Shown here in pieces: positions 1 to 10,084 of a stretch of 64,000 bases of DNA. The DNA lies in contig JAOPYK010000155.1 of assembly GCA_025964695.1 (NCBI GenBank), forward strand, positions 59,785 through 123,784, read 5' to 3'. Made by a program: the position numbers and the translations under genes. Under the pieces are notes generated by a model. The model ran no database searches. It was given only the letters and a program-made list of their open reading frames with translations, and was not told the DNA's origin. This stretch comes from Streptosporangiaceae bacterium. Lineage in GTDB: Bacteria; Actinomycetota; Actinomycetes; Streptosporangiales; Streptosporangiaceae. Position 1 is the stretch's first letter. Each line of letters begins with the position of its first letter.

Positions 1-98
1 GCTCTGAACTCCGCCGTAATCTGATCGAACGTCATGTACGAAGGCGTGGTGCCTGGGGAAATGCAGGCGTTCTTTATGGTGGTGGTTTCCGGGGCCAT
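1..98 (-). CDS. Partial CDS (5' end only): MAPETTTIKNACISPGTTPSYMTFDQITAEFR..., probable T7SS-locus protein continuing outside the window
   Basis: Open frame on the minus strand from ATG at 98 to the window edge, upstream-adjacent to ESX genes on the same strand. Confidence 0.5.
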   Translation of the reverse strand, partial: MAPETTTIKNACISPGTTPSYMTFDQITAEFR

Positions 99-131
99 GC
101 CCTAACCTCACCTACTTCTTAGAGACAGTTG

Positions 132-713
132 TCATGTGTAAGTCTGCGGCGACGTATATGTGGGAGTCGCGTTGGTCTCGGCCTGCTTGTAATTGCCCAG
201 GGCCGTCCGCAGTCCGTTGGCCACCTCTTGGTAGGAGGCCTGCAACTCGGTGAAATACGTCGTGAAGGCCTTGTGCTGAGCCGACAGGACCTCCTGGAAC
301 AGATCTGTGGCGTCGCCCTGGACACCCACGTTGTAACCGGGCGCGGCCCCATTGGTCTGAACCTTGTCGAGCGCCTTTTTCAGCTCGGCCAGGTCGGCCT
401 CGAGCTCCTTGGCGTGAGTGTCCAACTGGCTCTGGGTGATCTCGACGTGGTCTTTGCGGCCCGTGATCGGGGGCCACTTGCCGGTGTCGGGCTGCTTGCC
501 CGACTGGTGGCTCAACCCGTTGTTCTTACCGGAGCCGTTTGGGTTGTACTCCGTCGACGCGGGCGGCGGCGTCGCCGGCGCTCCGGCTGACGGGTGAGGC
601 ATGAGCGCCGGATAGGAGCTGCTCGTCGTCGGTGTCGGGGTACTCGTCCCGGACGCGGGGTAACCACTGGGGCTGCTCGTCGTCGTGGGGGTGGGGGGGT
701 TCTGGGGTGCCAT
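132..713 (-). CDS. Proline/Thr/Ser-rich N-terminus with WXG100-like helical C-terminus; T7SS-associated
   Basis: Helical C-terminal half ending ...NYKQAETNATP (YxxxE-type signal); adjacent to WXG100 genes. Confidence 0.7.
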   Translation of the reverse strand: MAPQNPPTPTTTSSPSGYPASGTSTPTPTTSSSYPALMPHPSAGAPATPPPASTEYNPNGSGKNNGLSHQSGKQPDTGKWPPITGRKDHVEITQSQLDTHAKELEADLAELKKALDKVQTNGAAPGYNVGVQGDATDLFQEVLSAQHKAFTTYFTELQASYQEVANGLRTALGNYKQAETNATPTYTSPQTYT

Positions 714-809
714 TGGGGTGTTCTCCTCAACTCCTCAACCGGAATGCGACCGCGCCGAGCGGACCAGGCGGTCGCTCGGCGCGGGACACATCCGTTCCGG
801 GCGAGCGGG

Positions 810-1109
810 TCAGGCCCAGATGCCCGTGTTGGCCTTCTCGGCCGCCTGGTAGTTCGCATTTGCCGTACCGATGGCCACACCGAGCTGGCCCACCACGTTC
901 TGCATGTCGTGGGCGGCCGCGTTCCACTGCTTCTGGAACTGCCAGTAGGCGCCCTGCGCGTCGCCGTCCCACTGGGCGAGCTTCGCCCGGAGCTTGGTCT
1001 CCAGGTCGTGGAGCTCGCTCAGCAAGGTTCGCGCGGCCAGGCTGAAGTCGGCCTCGCCGTTGCTCAGCCCGCCGAAATTGGCTCTGGTGTAGCTGCTGTC
1101 ACCACTCAT
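810..1109 (-). CDS. WXG100 family protein (EsxA/EsxB-like)
   Basis: 99 aa, central AQWDGDAQGAYWQFQKQW (WxG), C-terminal YQAAE. Confidence 0.88.
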   Translation of the reverse strand: MSGDSSYTRANFGGLSNGEADFSLAARTLLSELHDLETKLRAKLAQWDGDAQGAYWQFQKQWNAAAHDMQNVVGQLGVAIGTANANYQAAEKANTGIWA

Positions 1110-1156
1110 GATTCCTCCGTCAGGTCACGTACCGGGTCATGTACAGGCGGGCGGGC

Positions 1157-1474
1157 TCAGCCGCCGCTCAGCAGCTGGTGCACGCGGTTGACCGCCTCGT
1201 GCGCCTCCTGCTCCTTCGCCTCATACGTGATCTTGGTGTGCACCAGGGCCTGGTGCATGCCGTCCAGCGCGTTCAGCACCTTCTGGAAGTCGTCGTTGAA
1301 ACGGTTGAAGACCGTCTCGAAGGCCATGGAGGCGTTGCCCTCCCACTGGGAGCGCACCTGGGCCTTGTGTCCCTCGAGCTGCGTCTGCAGGCCTCGGATG
1401 ATGTTCGCGGAGCCATCGATATCCTGTGCGGCCAAGGCCATTGCATGCCTGTCAACAGCGGATTCGCCCGCCAT
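1157..1474 (-). CDS. WXG100 family protein (EsxA/EsxB-like)
   Basis: From internal start MAGESAVDRHAMA...; SQWEGNASMAFE (WxG) and C-terminal YEAKE. Confidence 0.88.
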   Translation of the reverse strand: MAGESAVDRHAMALAAQDIDGSANIIRGLQTQLEGHKAQVRSQWEGNASMAFETVFNRFNDDFQKVLNALDGMHQALVHTKITYEAKEQEAHEAVNRVHQLLSGG

Positions 1475-2227
1475 ACAGCACCTCCTAGCTACTTCGCGGC
1501 GACCACCATGGCCCACCGACACAACCTGTGGCAAACACGTCGTAAGCGCAAATAAACTCTAAGGTCAAGCACTGCGGCATGTCTACGCGGATAAGATGAC
1601 CACGGTGCGTCGCCGGTTCCACCCGAGCGTGGGAAATCAAAACGAAACATGGCGCACCGTCAATGGCTCGAATGGCTATCGGCTTCTGGCCTGCGGGTTC
1701 GCCGCTCCGGACACCCACTACCTGTCCGGCCCTTCCCGCGCGGACGCTGATCCGCCGCCGGAGCCGGTCGGCTGCCTACTGTCAGCCGGATATCGAGCGT
1801 TACGGACGGCCAGATCCGGCCATAGGTACGACACGGGCATTCGGGTCGGCTACGGGCGGCGGAGCGGCAGCGGGTGGTGACGCGACCAGCGCGTCCTTGT
1901 CCTCCTCGTGTTCTCCTCGTCCGAGAGCGCTCCGGCGACTCCGGTTTCCGGCCCGCCCGGGCGGCGCCGAATGCCGGCTCCGACCGCGGGACGGCGACCG
2001 CTCGCACTTGTGCAGCCGGCGTGATGTCAGCGAGGCAGGTCCTTCATCGGCTCCGGTGCGGGACCTCGACTGTAGGAGCTAGTTGAAACTAAAAATGAAT
2101 TCAGCGTCTCCGCACTTCATGAAGACAGACCGATGCCGTTCAGGCCACACCAAGACAGGTCGGGTTCACCGAACATTTCAACCATGGCCGAATGGCTTCT
2201 ATATCGAGCACGACCCCAGGCCCTGGC

Positions 2228-3655
2228 TCACGGGCTGGGCTGGGGGGTGATCTGGCCTCCGGAAATGGGGTTGGCCGCCGCGCCCGGATCGAGCACCGGG
2301 CCGAGGGGGATGAGGCCGAGCACGCTGGCGGGCATCGGGAACGCGTTGGACGTCTGGTCCCCCGTGATCGCGTACCCCAGCTTGGTGGCCACGTCCGCGG
2401 ACTTCAGCGCGTAGCGGTGCCCCTCGGTGACGAGGAAGTACGTGCTCACCGAGGACGGCTTGCCCGGCTCCGGCTCCAGACCGACCAGCGCGCCCCCGCC
2501 CGGCGGGAACACCAGCTGGTCCACTCCGGTCGGAGCGGTCGACGAGGGCGGGGCCGGAAGCCGCCCGCCCAGCGCCAGGTGCCCGGCGGAGTTCCCCGTG
2601 GGGTCGTCGTAGACGGCGCAGAGCGGGGTCGAGTCGGCGTACTGCACCATCTGTGGCGGGCGCCCCGCCAACTCCGGACGGGAGATCACCGTGGGCGACG
2701 CGCGGTAGGCGCTCACCGAAGCCGGGTCGAGCGGGATGGCCTGGAACGGCTGGTTTCCGTACGCCTGGCTGGAAGCCGGATCGGCCCGCAGCAACTCCTT
2801 CTCCAGTGCGCTGATCGGAGCCAGCCCGTCCCGCAGCAGCACGTACCAGGCCGTACCGGACGCGGCGTCGACCTGGAAGACCTGACCCACCTTGGCCGGG
2901 CCACGCGGGCCTGTCACCGCGGTGCCGCGTCCCGGGATGTCCGGCGCCTGGTAGTCCGGCCCCGCCGGCAGCGCGTTGAGCCACTTGGCCGCCACCTGCG
3001 GCGGAAGCGTGGACAGCGTCGACACCGCGTAGTGCGGGACCCGCAGCCGGTGGTTGCGCCAGATCAGCCAGGTCTGGCCGGCCGCCGCCGCGGCCACGGC
3101 CTGGTCGTCGCGCAGCCCTTGACCTCCGACACCGTGACCCGCCACCAGGGTGACCACCGGGGTACGGCCCGTCACGCCGTTGTCGACCGTCCGGACGCAC
3201 ACCGACCAGGGAGTGCGTACCAGCTTCTTGGCGTCGGGGAGCGTGTTGGGCGCACCTGGGATCCCGACCTCCGGTCCGCGGTCGAAGGCGGTCAGTGAGT
3301 TGCGCGAGACCGACTTGCGGTGGCCGTCGTCCGCACCCGCGAGCAGCCGCGCCGACACGTAGTTGGCGACCGGGCACAGCTGCTGGTTCTGGCACCAGAC
3401 GTACCGGGCGCCGGTCTCCTTCTCCACGATGAGCATGCCGCCCTGCTGCAGGCCGGTCGCGCCGCCTGGGTTCAGCAGGCCGTAGATGCCGAACGCCGCC
3501 ATCACCAGCAGGGCCACCATGACACCGCAGAACGCGGCCACGTTGAGCCGGCGCAACGGCAGCTCGGGATTGTCCGGCTCGCCGAGGACCAGGGCGAGCG
3601 CGGCGCGCTGGGTCATCAGGCGATGCGCTTGGAGCAGGTCTTTGCGGGTCTGCAC
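2228..3655 (-). CDS. eccB: Type VII secretion protein EccB
   Basis: N-terminal MQTRKDLLQAHRLMTQRAALALVLGEPD followed by one TM helix; typical EccB architecture; overlaps the ESX cluster. Confidence 0.93.
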   Translation of the reverse strand: MQTRKDLLQAHRLMTQRAALALVLGEPDNPELPLRRLNVAAFCGVMVALLVMAAFGIYGLLNPGGATGLQQGGMLIVEKETGARYVWCQNQQLCPVANYVSARLLAGADDGHRKSVSRNSLTAFDRGPEVGIPGAPNTLPDAKKLVRTPWSVCVRTVDNGVTGRTPVVTLVAGHGVGGQGLRDDQAVAAAAAGQTWLIWRNHRLRVPHYAVSTLSTLPPQVAAKWLNALPAGPDYQAPDIPGRGTAVTGPRGPAKVGQVFQVDAASGTAWYVLLRDGLAPISALEKELLRADPASSQAYGNQPFQAIPLDPASVSAYRASPTVISRPELAGRPPQMVQYADSTPLCAVYDDPTGNSAGHLALGGRLPAPPSSTAPTGVDQLVFPPGGGALVGLEPEPGKPSSVSTYFLVTEGHRYALKSADVATKLGYAITGDQTSNAFPMPASVLGLIPLGPVLDPGAAANPISGGQITPQPSP

Positions 3656-3659
3656 CGGC

Positions 3660-5054
3660 TCAGCCCGTCGCGCCGCGAATGTAGGCGTACAGGCCTGCCA
3701 CGCCGAGCGCCAGCGGGATCAGGCTCAACACGATCAGCAGGTCGAGGATGTCGGCCGCGCGCGGCCAGAACGGCGAGGGTCGGTGATCGGGCAACCAGAG
3801 CCCGGCCGACACCGCGATCCCGGCGCCCAGCATCAGGGGCAGCAGGGATCCCACGACCATGGCGGGCTGTGAGGCCCCGAGGGAGAGCGCGAGGGTGAGC
3901 ATGGCGAGCCCGGCCATGCCCGGCACCATCAGCGCCAGCCGCTGCGTGCGGCCCCGGAACAGACGTGAGCGCAGCAGCAGGGCGAGGGCGATGACGGCGG
4001 AGGTCGTCGGTGCCGCCCAGCCGCCGGCGAACGCCAATGGGATCTGCCCGGCGAAGCCGGTGATGCCGAGGGCGAGTGCGGTGCCGGTGACGAACCGGTC
4101 GGCGCGGGCCGTACGGCGCAGCAACTGCCTGCCGTCGACAGTGAGGGTGTCGCGCCGCAGATCCTCCGCACTGGTCGGTACGGGTGGCAGTGTCACGCGC
4201 GCCAGCCGGAACGAGATCGTGGGGACCAGCGGGGTCAGCGCCAGGGTGACCGCGACGATGATCCCGCTCACCGCGGGCGCGGAGACGCCGTCGAGCACCG
4301 AGGCCCCGGCGCCGATCACGCCCATGAACGCGGCGAGCACGGCGCCCAGGAAGATGGGCAGGCCGTCGGCGATGGCGATCGCCGCGATCGTCCCGACCAG
4401 TACCACCGCCGCGAAGCCCACGAGCAGGTGCGGCGCGCCGAACTGGAAGAGCGGCGTGGACCGGCCGGCGGCGAGCAGCCCCGCGAGGAAGGCGTGCGGC
4501 AGGGCCATGAAACCGAAGACCGCGCCGGCCCCCGAGTCACCGGCCGCCCGGGACAGGCCGACGCCCGTGAGCACCAGGATGAGACTGATCACACCCGCGA
4601 CGATGGCGGGCAGGATCCACGAGGGCCCCGACAACAGCAAGATCGCCGCCGCGACCACGGACGCGCCCGCCGCCGTGCTCAGCGTGAACGCCCGGGTCCA
4701 CTCCGGCCGCCAGCGGTCCGGCAGGTCGTTGATCCCCGTCGCCACCACGTCGGCGACGTCGTCGAAGGCCAGTTCCGGCAGCTGCGACATGCCGGGCCGC
4801 AGATAGAGCAGCTCCCCGTCGCGGAGATTCGCCTGGCCGGGTGTCGTGTCACCGCCGAACGGCGCCTCGTCGAGACGCTGCAGCACCCAGCCCCCGTGCG
4901 CCAGCCCGGCATCGGCCAGATCATCCCCGGAGTAGTGCAGGATCGCCGGGAAGAGCTGGGCGAACGAGACATCGGCCGGCAGCGAGATGTCCACCCGCCG
5001 TTTCGGGCCGACGATCGTGACCCGGCACAGATCCGCTCCAGTGGTCGAACTCAC
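3660..5054 (-). CDS. eccD: Type VII secretion integral membrane protein EccD
   Basis: N-terminal ubiquitin-like domain (CRVTIVGPKRRVDISLPADVSFAQLFP) plus ~11 TM helices. Confidence 0.93.
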   Translation of the reverse strand: MSSTTGADLCRVTIVGPKRRVDISLPADVSFAQLFPAILHYSGDDLADAGLAHGGWVLQRLDEAPFGGDTTPGQANLRDGELLYLRPGMSQLPELAFDDVADVVATGINDLPDRWRPEWTRAFTLSTAAGASVVAAAILLLSGPSWILPAIVAGVISLILVLTGVGLSRAAGDSGAGAVFGFMALPHAFLAGLLAAGRSTPLFQFGAPHLLVGFAAVVLVGTIAAIAIADGLPIFLGAVLAAFMGVIGAGASVLDGVSAPAVSGIIVAVTLALTPLVPTISFRLARVTLPPVPTSAEDLRRDTLTVDGRQLLRRTARADRFVTGTALALGITGFAGQIPLAFAGGWAAPTTSAVIALALLLRSRLFRGRTQRLALMVPGMAGLAMLTLALSLGASQPAMVVGSLLPLMLGAGIAVSAGLWLPDHRPSPFWPRAADILDLLIVLSLIPLALGVAGLYAYIRGATG

Positions 5055-5088
5055 CAGGCTCCTCGCTCGTCGAGTTTGCGGCTGACGG

Positions 5089-5128
5089 CCTCCCTTATGG
5101 GGGGAGAACTTCCCTTATAGCGGGAGAA
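5089..5128. promoter_or_regulatory. Two tandem 20-bp palindromic repeats in the divergent eccD/eccC intergenic region (candidate operators)
   Basis: CCTCCCTTATGGGGGGAGAA and CTTCCCTTATAGCGGGAGAA, 17/20 identical, each with a TCCC...GGGA dyad. Confidence 0.6.
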
Positions 5129-5371
5129 ACCGTTACAACATAGACCGTTGGAAGCTTCGGCATCGAGCAAAGGGGCCGGTCGCGTGAGCAGTGAGCGGCG
5201 CATCAAGGCGGCTGCGCGCCTCGCGGGCAGAGCAAGCGCAATGAACAGTGTGCGGCCGTGCGGTGTTTGCGCACAGAAGCGCGCGAGAACGGGAACCGGG
5301 CGACCACGCGTGACGAGGGAAGACGTCGTATCAAGGCGGCTGCGGGCCGCCGCGCGAGCGGAGCGAGCGCT

Positions 5372-8300
5372 ATGAGCACACTTCTGGTACGGCGTGCGGA
5401 ACGACGCAAGCCTCCGGAGATGCCACGCGGGGAGATCCTGATGGACTCGCCGCCGGAGCTTCCCGAGGTCATTTCCAATACGTTCCAGAACGTGCTGATG
5501 TACCTGCCGATGGCGGCGGGGTCCGGCGCGATGGTGTTCATGTTCATGAACCCCAACGCGAACATGCTGCAGATGGTCGCCGGCGGCATGTTCGCACTGT
5601 CGATGTTCGGGATGATGTTCAGCCAGGTCGGCCAGCGCAGCGGCGAACGCAAGATCAAGCTCAACGGAGCCCGGCGCGACTACCTGCGGTATCTCGGCCA
5701 GGTCCGCAAGAAGGTGCGCAGGGCCGCGTCGATGCAGCGTGAGGCGCTGGAATGGAACAACCCCCGGCCGGACCGCCTGTGGTCGATCGTCATGAGCGCC
5801 CGGATCTGGGAGCGCAGGGCCACCGATCCCGACTTCGGCCAGGTACGGATCGCCACCGGTGCGCAGCGGCTGGCCGTCCAGCTGATCCCGCCGGAGACCA
5901 AGCCGGTGGAGGATCTGGAGCCGATGAGCGCGGGCGCGCTGCGCCGGTTCATGCGCGCGCACTCGACCGTGCCCGAACTCCCGGTCGCGATCCAGCTGAA
6001 GTCGTTCGCTCGGATCGTGCCCAGCGGTGACCCGGAGGCCGTATACGGCATGGTCCGGGCGATGATCATGCAGGTCGCCGCCTTCCATTCCCCCGACGAC
6101 GTACGGATCACGGTGTGCGCCTCACCGGACCGGATGCCGCAATGGGAGTGGATCAAGTGGCTGCCGCACGCCCTGCATCCTGGCGAGTACGACGCCACCG
6201 GCCAGGTGCGGCTGCTGACCCGGACACTGACCGAGCTCGAGTCACTGCTCGGCCCCGAGATCAAGGACCGGGCCCGGTTCGGCTCCGGCCGCTCCGGCGG
6301 GGACCTGCCGTTCCACCTGGTCATCATGGACGGCGGCCAGTCCTCGTACGAATCGCAGATCGCCGCCGACGGGATCGACGGGGTGTGTGTCCTCGACCTC
6401 ACCCAGACCGTCGCGCCGACCCCCGCGGCCACGATGCTGCGCCTGCACGTCACGGCCGACCGGGTACAGATGTTGCAGCGGGACCGTACCGGAAAGGACG
6501 TGCCCACCCCGATCGGGCGCCCGGACGCCGCGGGAGCCGCGCAGGCGGAGGCACTGGCCCGCCAGGTCGCGCCGTTCCGGTCCAGCTCGGCCGGCGAACC
6601 CGAGCTGGACCTGCTCGCCGCCAACACGACGCTCACCTCGCTGCTCGGCCTCCCGGATCCGTACAGCCTCGACGCGTCCGCGCTGTGGCGGCCCAGGGCG
6701 CAGCGCAACCGCTTCCGGGTACCGATCGGCCTGGACTCCGAGGGGCGGCCGATCGAGCTGGACATCAAGGAGTCCGCGCAGGGCGGTGTGGGCCCGCACG
6801 GGCTGTGCATCGGCGCCACCGGATCCGGCAAGTCCGAGCTGCTGCGCACGCTGGTGCTCGGCCTGGCGATGACGCACTCGCCCGAGGTGCTCAACTTCGT
6901 GCTCGTCGACTTCAAGGGCGGTGCGACGTTCCTCGGCATGGAGGGGCTGCAGCACGTGTCCGCCATCATCACCAACCTGGAGGACGAGCTGCCGCTCGTC
7001 GACCGGATGTACGACGCGTTGCACGGCGAGATGGTTCGCCGCCAGGAGTATCTGCGCGCCCAGGGCAACTACGCCTCGCTGCGCGACTACGAGAAGGCCC
7101 GCGTCGAGGGTGCGCCGCTGGCTCCGATGCCGACCCTGTTCCTGGTGCTGGACGAGTTCTCTGAGCTGCTGTCGGCCAAGCCGGACTTCGCCGAGCTGTT
7201 CGTGATGATCGGCCGGCTGGGACGCTCCCTCGGCGTACATCTGCTGCTGGCCTCACAGCGGCTGGAGGAGGGCAAGCTGCGCGGCCTCGACACGCACCTG
7301 TCGTACCGCATCGGCCTGCGCACCTTCTCGGCCATGGAGTCCCGGGTCGTGCTGGGCGTGCCGGACGCCTACGAACTGCCGCCGCAGCCCGGCAACGGCT
7401 ATTTGAAGTTCGCCACCGAGCCGATGATCCGCTTCAAGGCGGCGTACGTCTCCGGACCGGTCGGCGAGGAGGCCGGCCGCCCCGCGGCGACGACCGCGCA
7501 GATCGTGCAGCAGGTCCTGCCGTACGGCGTCGAGTACATCCCGCCGCAGATCATCTCGACGTCCTCGGCCCCCGAGCAGCAGAGCTCTTCGGAAACGCTG
7601 TTCGACGTGGTCGTCCGGCAGCTGGCCGGGCAGGGACCGGCACCGCACCAGATCTGGCTGCCGCCGCTCGACGAGCCGCCCACGCTGGACACGCTGCTGC
7701 CCCCGCTGAGCGAGGGCGAGTTCGGGCTCGCCCCGGCCGGCTGGGAATGGCGTGGCAAGCTGCACGCGGTCGTCGGCATCGTGGACCGGCCGTTCGACCA
7801 GCGGCGCGAGCCGTACTGGCTGGATCTGTCCGCGGCGGCCGGCCACATCGGTGTCGCGGGCGGGCCGCAGACCGGCAAGTCCACCCTGCTGCGGACCGTG
7901 ATCACGTCGCTGGCCCTACAGCACACCCCGGCGGAAGTGCAGTTCTACTGCCTGGACTTCGGTGGCGGCACGCTCAACGCGATCCGGGATCTCCCGCACA
8001 TCGGCGGAGTGGCCTCCCGGATGGACGCCGACCGGGTTCGCCGTACCGTGGCGGAGATCACCACGCTGCTGGAGAGCCGGGAACAGATGTTCGCCGAGCG
8101 CGGTATCGACTCCATGCCGACCTACCGGCGGATGCGCGCCGCGGGCGACTTCCCCGGCGATGGCTTCGGAGACGTCTTCCTCGTCGTGGACAACTGGCTC
8201 ACGCTCCGCCAGGACTACGAGGCGCTGGAGGGCAGCATCACCCAGCTCGCGGCCCGCGGCCTCGGGTACGGCATCCACCTGGTGGCGGCGACCAACAAGT

Positions 8301-9322
8301 GGTCGGAGTTCCGGTCGAACATCAAGGACCTCTTCGGCTCCAAGCTGGAGCTGCGGCTCGGCGACGCCTACGAGTCCGAGGTGGAGCGGCGGCTGGCCGT
8401 CAACGTGCCGGAGGGCCGCCCCGGGCGCGGGCTCTCCCGCGACGGGTTCCACTTCCTCGGCGCCCTGCCCCGGATCGACGGGGACTCCTCGGCCGACTCC
8501 CTCACCGACGGGATCGCCAAGCTCGTCGACGCGATCGGATCCGCCTGGCAGGGACCTCGCGCTCCCGGCGTCCGGATGCTGCCGGACCTGCTGCCGGCCT
8601 CGTCCCTGCCCGAGGTCTCCGAGACCGGTTCGCGGGTACCGATCGGCATCGACGAGGAGACGCTGGCCCCGGTCCTGCTGGACTTCTCCGTCGATCCGCA
8701 CTTCCTGGTGCTCGGCGACTCCGAGTGCGGCAAGTCCAACCTGCTCCGGCACATCACCACCTCGCTGATCTCGCGGTACACCCCGGCGCAGGCGCGGTTC
8801 ATCTTCATCGACTACAGCCGGTCGCTGCTGGACGTCGCGTCGACCGAGCATCAGATCGGTTTCGCGGCGTCCTCGACGGCGGCGGCCGGGCTGGTCAACG
8901 ACATCCATGGGGCGATGGTCGCCCGGCTTCCTCCGGCCGATCTCACGCCCGACCAGCTGCGGTCGCGGTCGTGGTGGACCGGCGCCGATCTGTTCCTCAT
9001 CATCGACGACTACGAGATGGTGGCGACCTCGGACAACCCGCTGAGGCCGCTGGTGGAACTGCTGCCGCAGGCTCGTGACATCGGCATCCACGTCATTCTG
9101 TCGCGCTCCATGGGCGGGGCCGGCCGGGCTCTGTTCGACCCGGTCATCCAGCGCATCAAGGAGATGTCGTCCCCCGGACTGGTGATGTCCGGCAACAAGG
9201 ACGAAGGAGTCCTGCTCGGCAATGTCAAGCCGCACAAACTGCCGGTCGGCCGCGGCTATTTCGTCTCACGCCGCAGCGGCACGCGCCTCATCCAGACCGC
9301 TCTACTGGACGGCGATTCGTGA
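5372..9322 (+). CDS. eccC: Type VII secretion protein EccC (fused EccCa/EccCb, three FtsK/SpoIIIE ATPase domains)
   Basis: Starts MSTLLVRRAERRKPPEMPRGEILMDSPPELPE; Walker A motifs GATGSGKSELL, GGPQTGKSTLL, GDSECGKSNLL. Confidence 0.96.
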   Translation: MSTLLVRRAERRKPPEMPRGEILMDSPPELPEVISNTFQNVLMYLPMAAGSGAMVFMFMNPNANMLQMVAGGMFALSMFGMMFSQVGQRSGERKIKLNGARRDYLRYLGQVRKKVRRAASMQREALEWNNPRPDRLWSIVMSARIWERRATDPDFGQVRIATGAQRLAVQLIPPETKPVEDLEPMSAGALRRFMRAHSTVPELPVAIQLKSFARIVPSGDPEAVYGMVRAMIMQVAAFHSPDDVRITVCASPDRMPQWEWIKWLPHALHPGEYDATGQVRLLTRTLTELESLLGPEIKDRARFGSGRSGGDLPFHLVIMDGGQSSYESQIAADGIDGVCVLDLTQTVAPTPAATMLRLHVTADRVQMLQRDRTGKDVPTPIGRPDAAGAAQAEALARQVAPFRSSSAGEPELDLLAANTTLTSLLGLPDPYSLDASALWRPRAQRNRFRVPIGLDSEGRPIELDIKESAQGGVGPHGLCIGATGSGKSELLRTLVLGLAMTHSPEVLNFVLVDFKGGATFLGMEGLQHVSAIITNLEDELPLVDRMYDALHGEMVRRQEYLRAQGNYASLRDYEKARVEGAPLAPMPTLFLVLDEFSELLSAKPDFAELFVMIGRLGRSLGVHLLLASQRLEEGKLRGLDTHLSYRIGLRTFSAMESRVVLGVPDAYELPPQPGNGYLKFATEPMIRFKAAYVSGPVGEEAGRPAATTAQIVQQVLPYGVEYIPPQIISTSSAPEQQSSSETLFDVVVRQLAGQGPAPHQIWLPPLDEPPTLDTLLPPLSEGEFGLAPAGWEWRGKLHAVVGIVDRPFDQRREPYWLDLSAAAGHIGVAGGPQTGKSTLLRTVITSLALQHTPAEVQFYCLDFGGGTLNAIRDLPHIGGVASRMDADRVRRTVAEITTLLESREQMFAERGIDSMPTYRRMRAAGDFPGDGFGDVFLVVDNWLTLRQDYEALEGSITQLAARGLGYGIHLVAATNKWSEFRSNIKDLFGSKLELRLGDAYESEVERRLAVNVPEGRPGRGLSRDGFHFLGALPRIDGDSSADSLTDGIAKLVDAIGSAWQGPRAPGVRMLPDLLPASSLPEVSETGSRVPIGIDEETLAPVLLDFSVDPHFLVLGDSECGKSNLLRHITTSLISRYTPAQARFIFIDYSRSLLDVASTEHQIGFAASSTAAAGLVNDIHGAMVARLPPADLTPDQLRSRSWWTGADLFLIIDDYEMVATSDNPLRPLVELLPQARDIGIHVILSRSMGGAGRALFDPVIQRIKEMSSPGLVMSGNKDEGVLLGNVKPHKLPVGRGYFVSRRSGTRLIQTALLDGDS

Positions 9323-9732
9323 GGTTAAATCCCGATGTCATGTGGCTGAACGAGGTACAGAACTCGTATGATCGCGACATGGATTTCGCCAAGGACCTAT
9401 TCGAGCAGGCCATGCGTGATGTCGAGTCGCAGCTGGGCTCCTCGAACGGGGTCCTAGAGGAGATCCAGAACCTCGCGGTGGAGGCGGTGAGCGAGGACGA
9501 ACTGATCCGGGCGACCGTGGGCCCACCCGGTTTCCTGCAATCGCTGGAACTTGACCCGCGGGTCAAGCGGCTCGATGTCGAGACGCTCGCCGAACAGATC
9601 ATGGAGATGGTGAACGGCGCCTCCGACCTGCTGCGGACCGAGATGGCCGAGCGCGTACAGGCACTGATGCCCGACCTCGATCCGGCGAAGCTGATGGCGG
9701 AGTTCACCCAGTCCCGCGAGACCGACCACTGA
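9319..9732 (+). CDS. YbaB/EbfC-like protein in T7SS locus
   Basis: Fold-like pattern resembling YbaB; overlaps eccC stop by 4 nt (GTGA). Confidence 0.5.
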   Translation: MRLNPDVMWLNEVQNSYDRDMDFAKDLFEQAMRDVESQLGSSNGVLEEIQNLAVEAVSEDELIRATVGPPGFLQSLELDPRVKRLDVETLAEQIMEMVNGASDLLRTEMAERVQALMPDLDPAKLMAEFTQSRETDH

Positions 9733-9745
9733 CTCTGGAGGCCGC

Positions 9746-10084
9746 GTGGCACCGCCGCACGAATTGAAAGTCGACCCGGCCGAGCTCAAGGCCCAGGCGG
9801 GCAAGCTCGACACCGCCGGCGACGATCTCAATACCAAGCTGGGCAACGCGTTCAAGGCACTGCACGGGCTGGGCGGCTTCTGGGGCGACGACGACACCGG
9901 TCACACGTTCTACAACGGTGACGGGAAGCCCGGATACGGCGCCCAGTACGACAATGCCTCCACCGACATCAACGCGATGATCAAGGGCTACCACGACATC
10001 GCGGGCGGCTTTCAGCAGATGGCCAAGAACATCGATGTGGCCAACTGGAACAGCATCGTGGCGCTTCCCAAGGTGCCGAAGTGA
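9746..10084 (+). CDS. WXG100-like small protein
   Basis: 112 aa, GTG start, KVDPAELKAQAGKLDTAGDDLNTKL...GFWGDDDTG. Confidence 0.65.
   Translation: MAPPHELKVDPAELKAQAGKLDTAGDDLNTKLGNAFKALHGLGGFWGDDDTGHTFYNGDGKPGYGAQYDNASTDINAMIKGYHDIAGGFQQMAKNIDVANWNSIVALPKVPK

Noticed and set aside
2192-3298. 368-aa plus-strand ORF
   Set aside because: Antisense to eccB; Arg/Gly/Pro-rich composition typical of spurious high-GC shadow frames
7747-9078. 443-aa plus-strand ORF inside eccC
   Set aside because: Alternative frame of eccC with low-information R/A/G-rich composition
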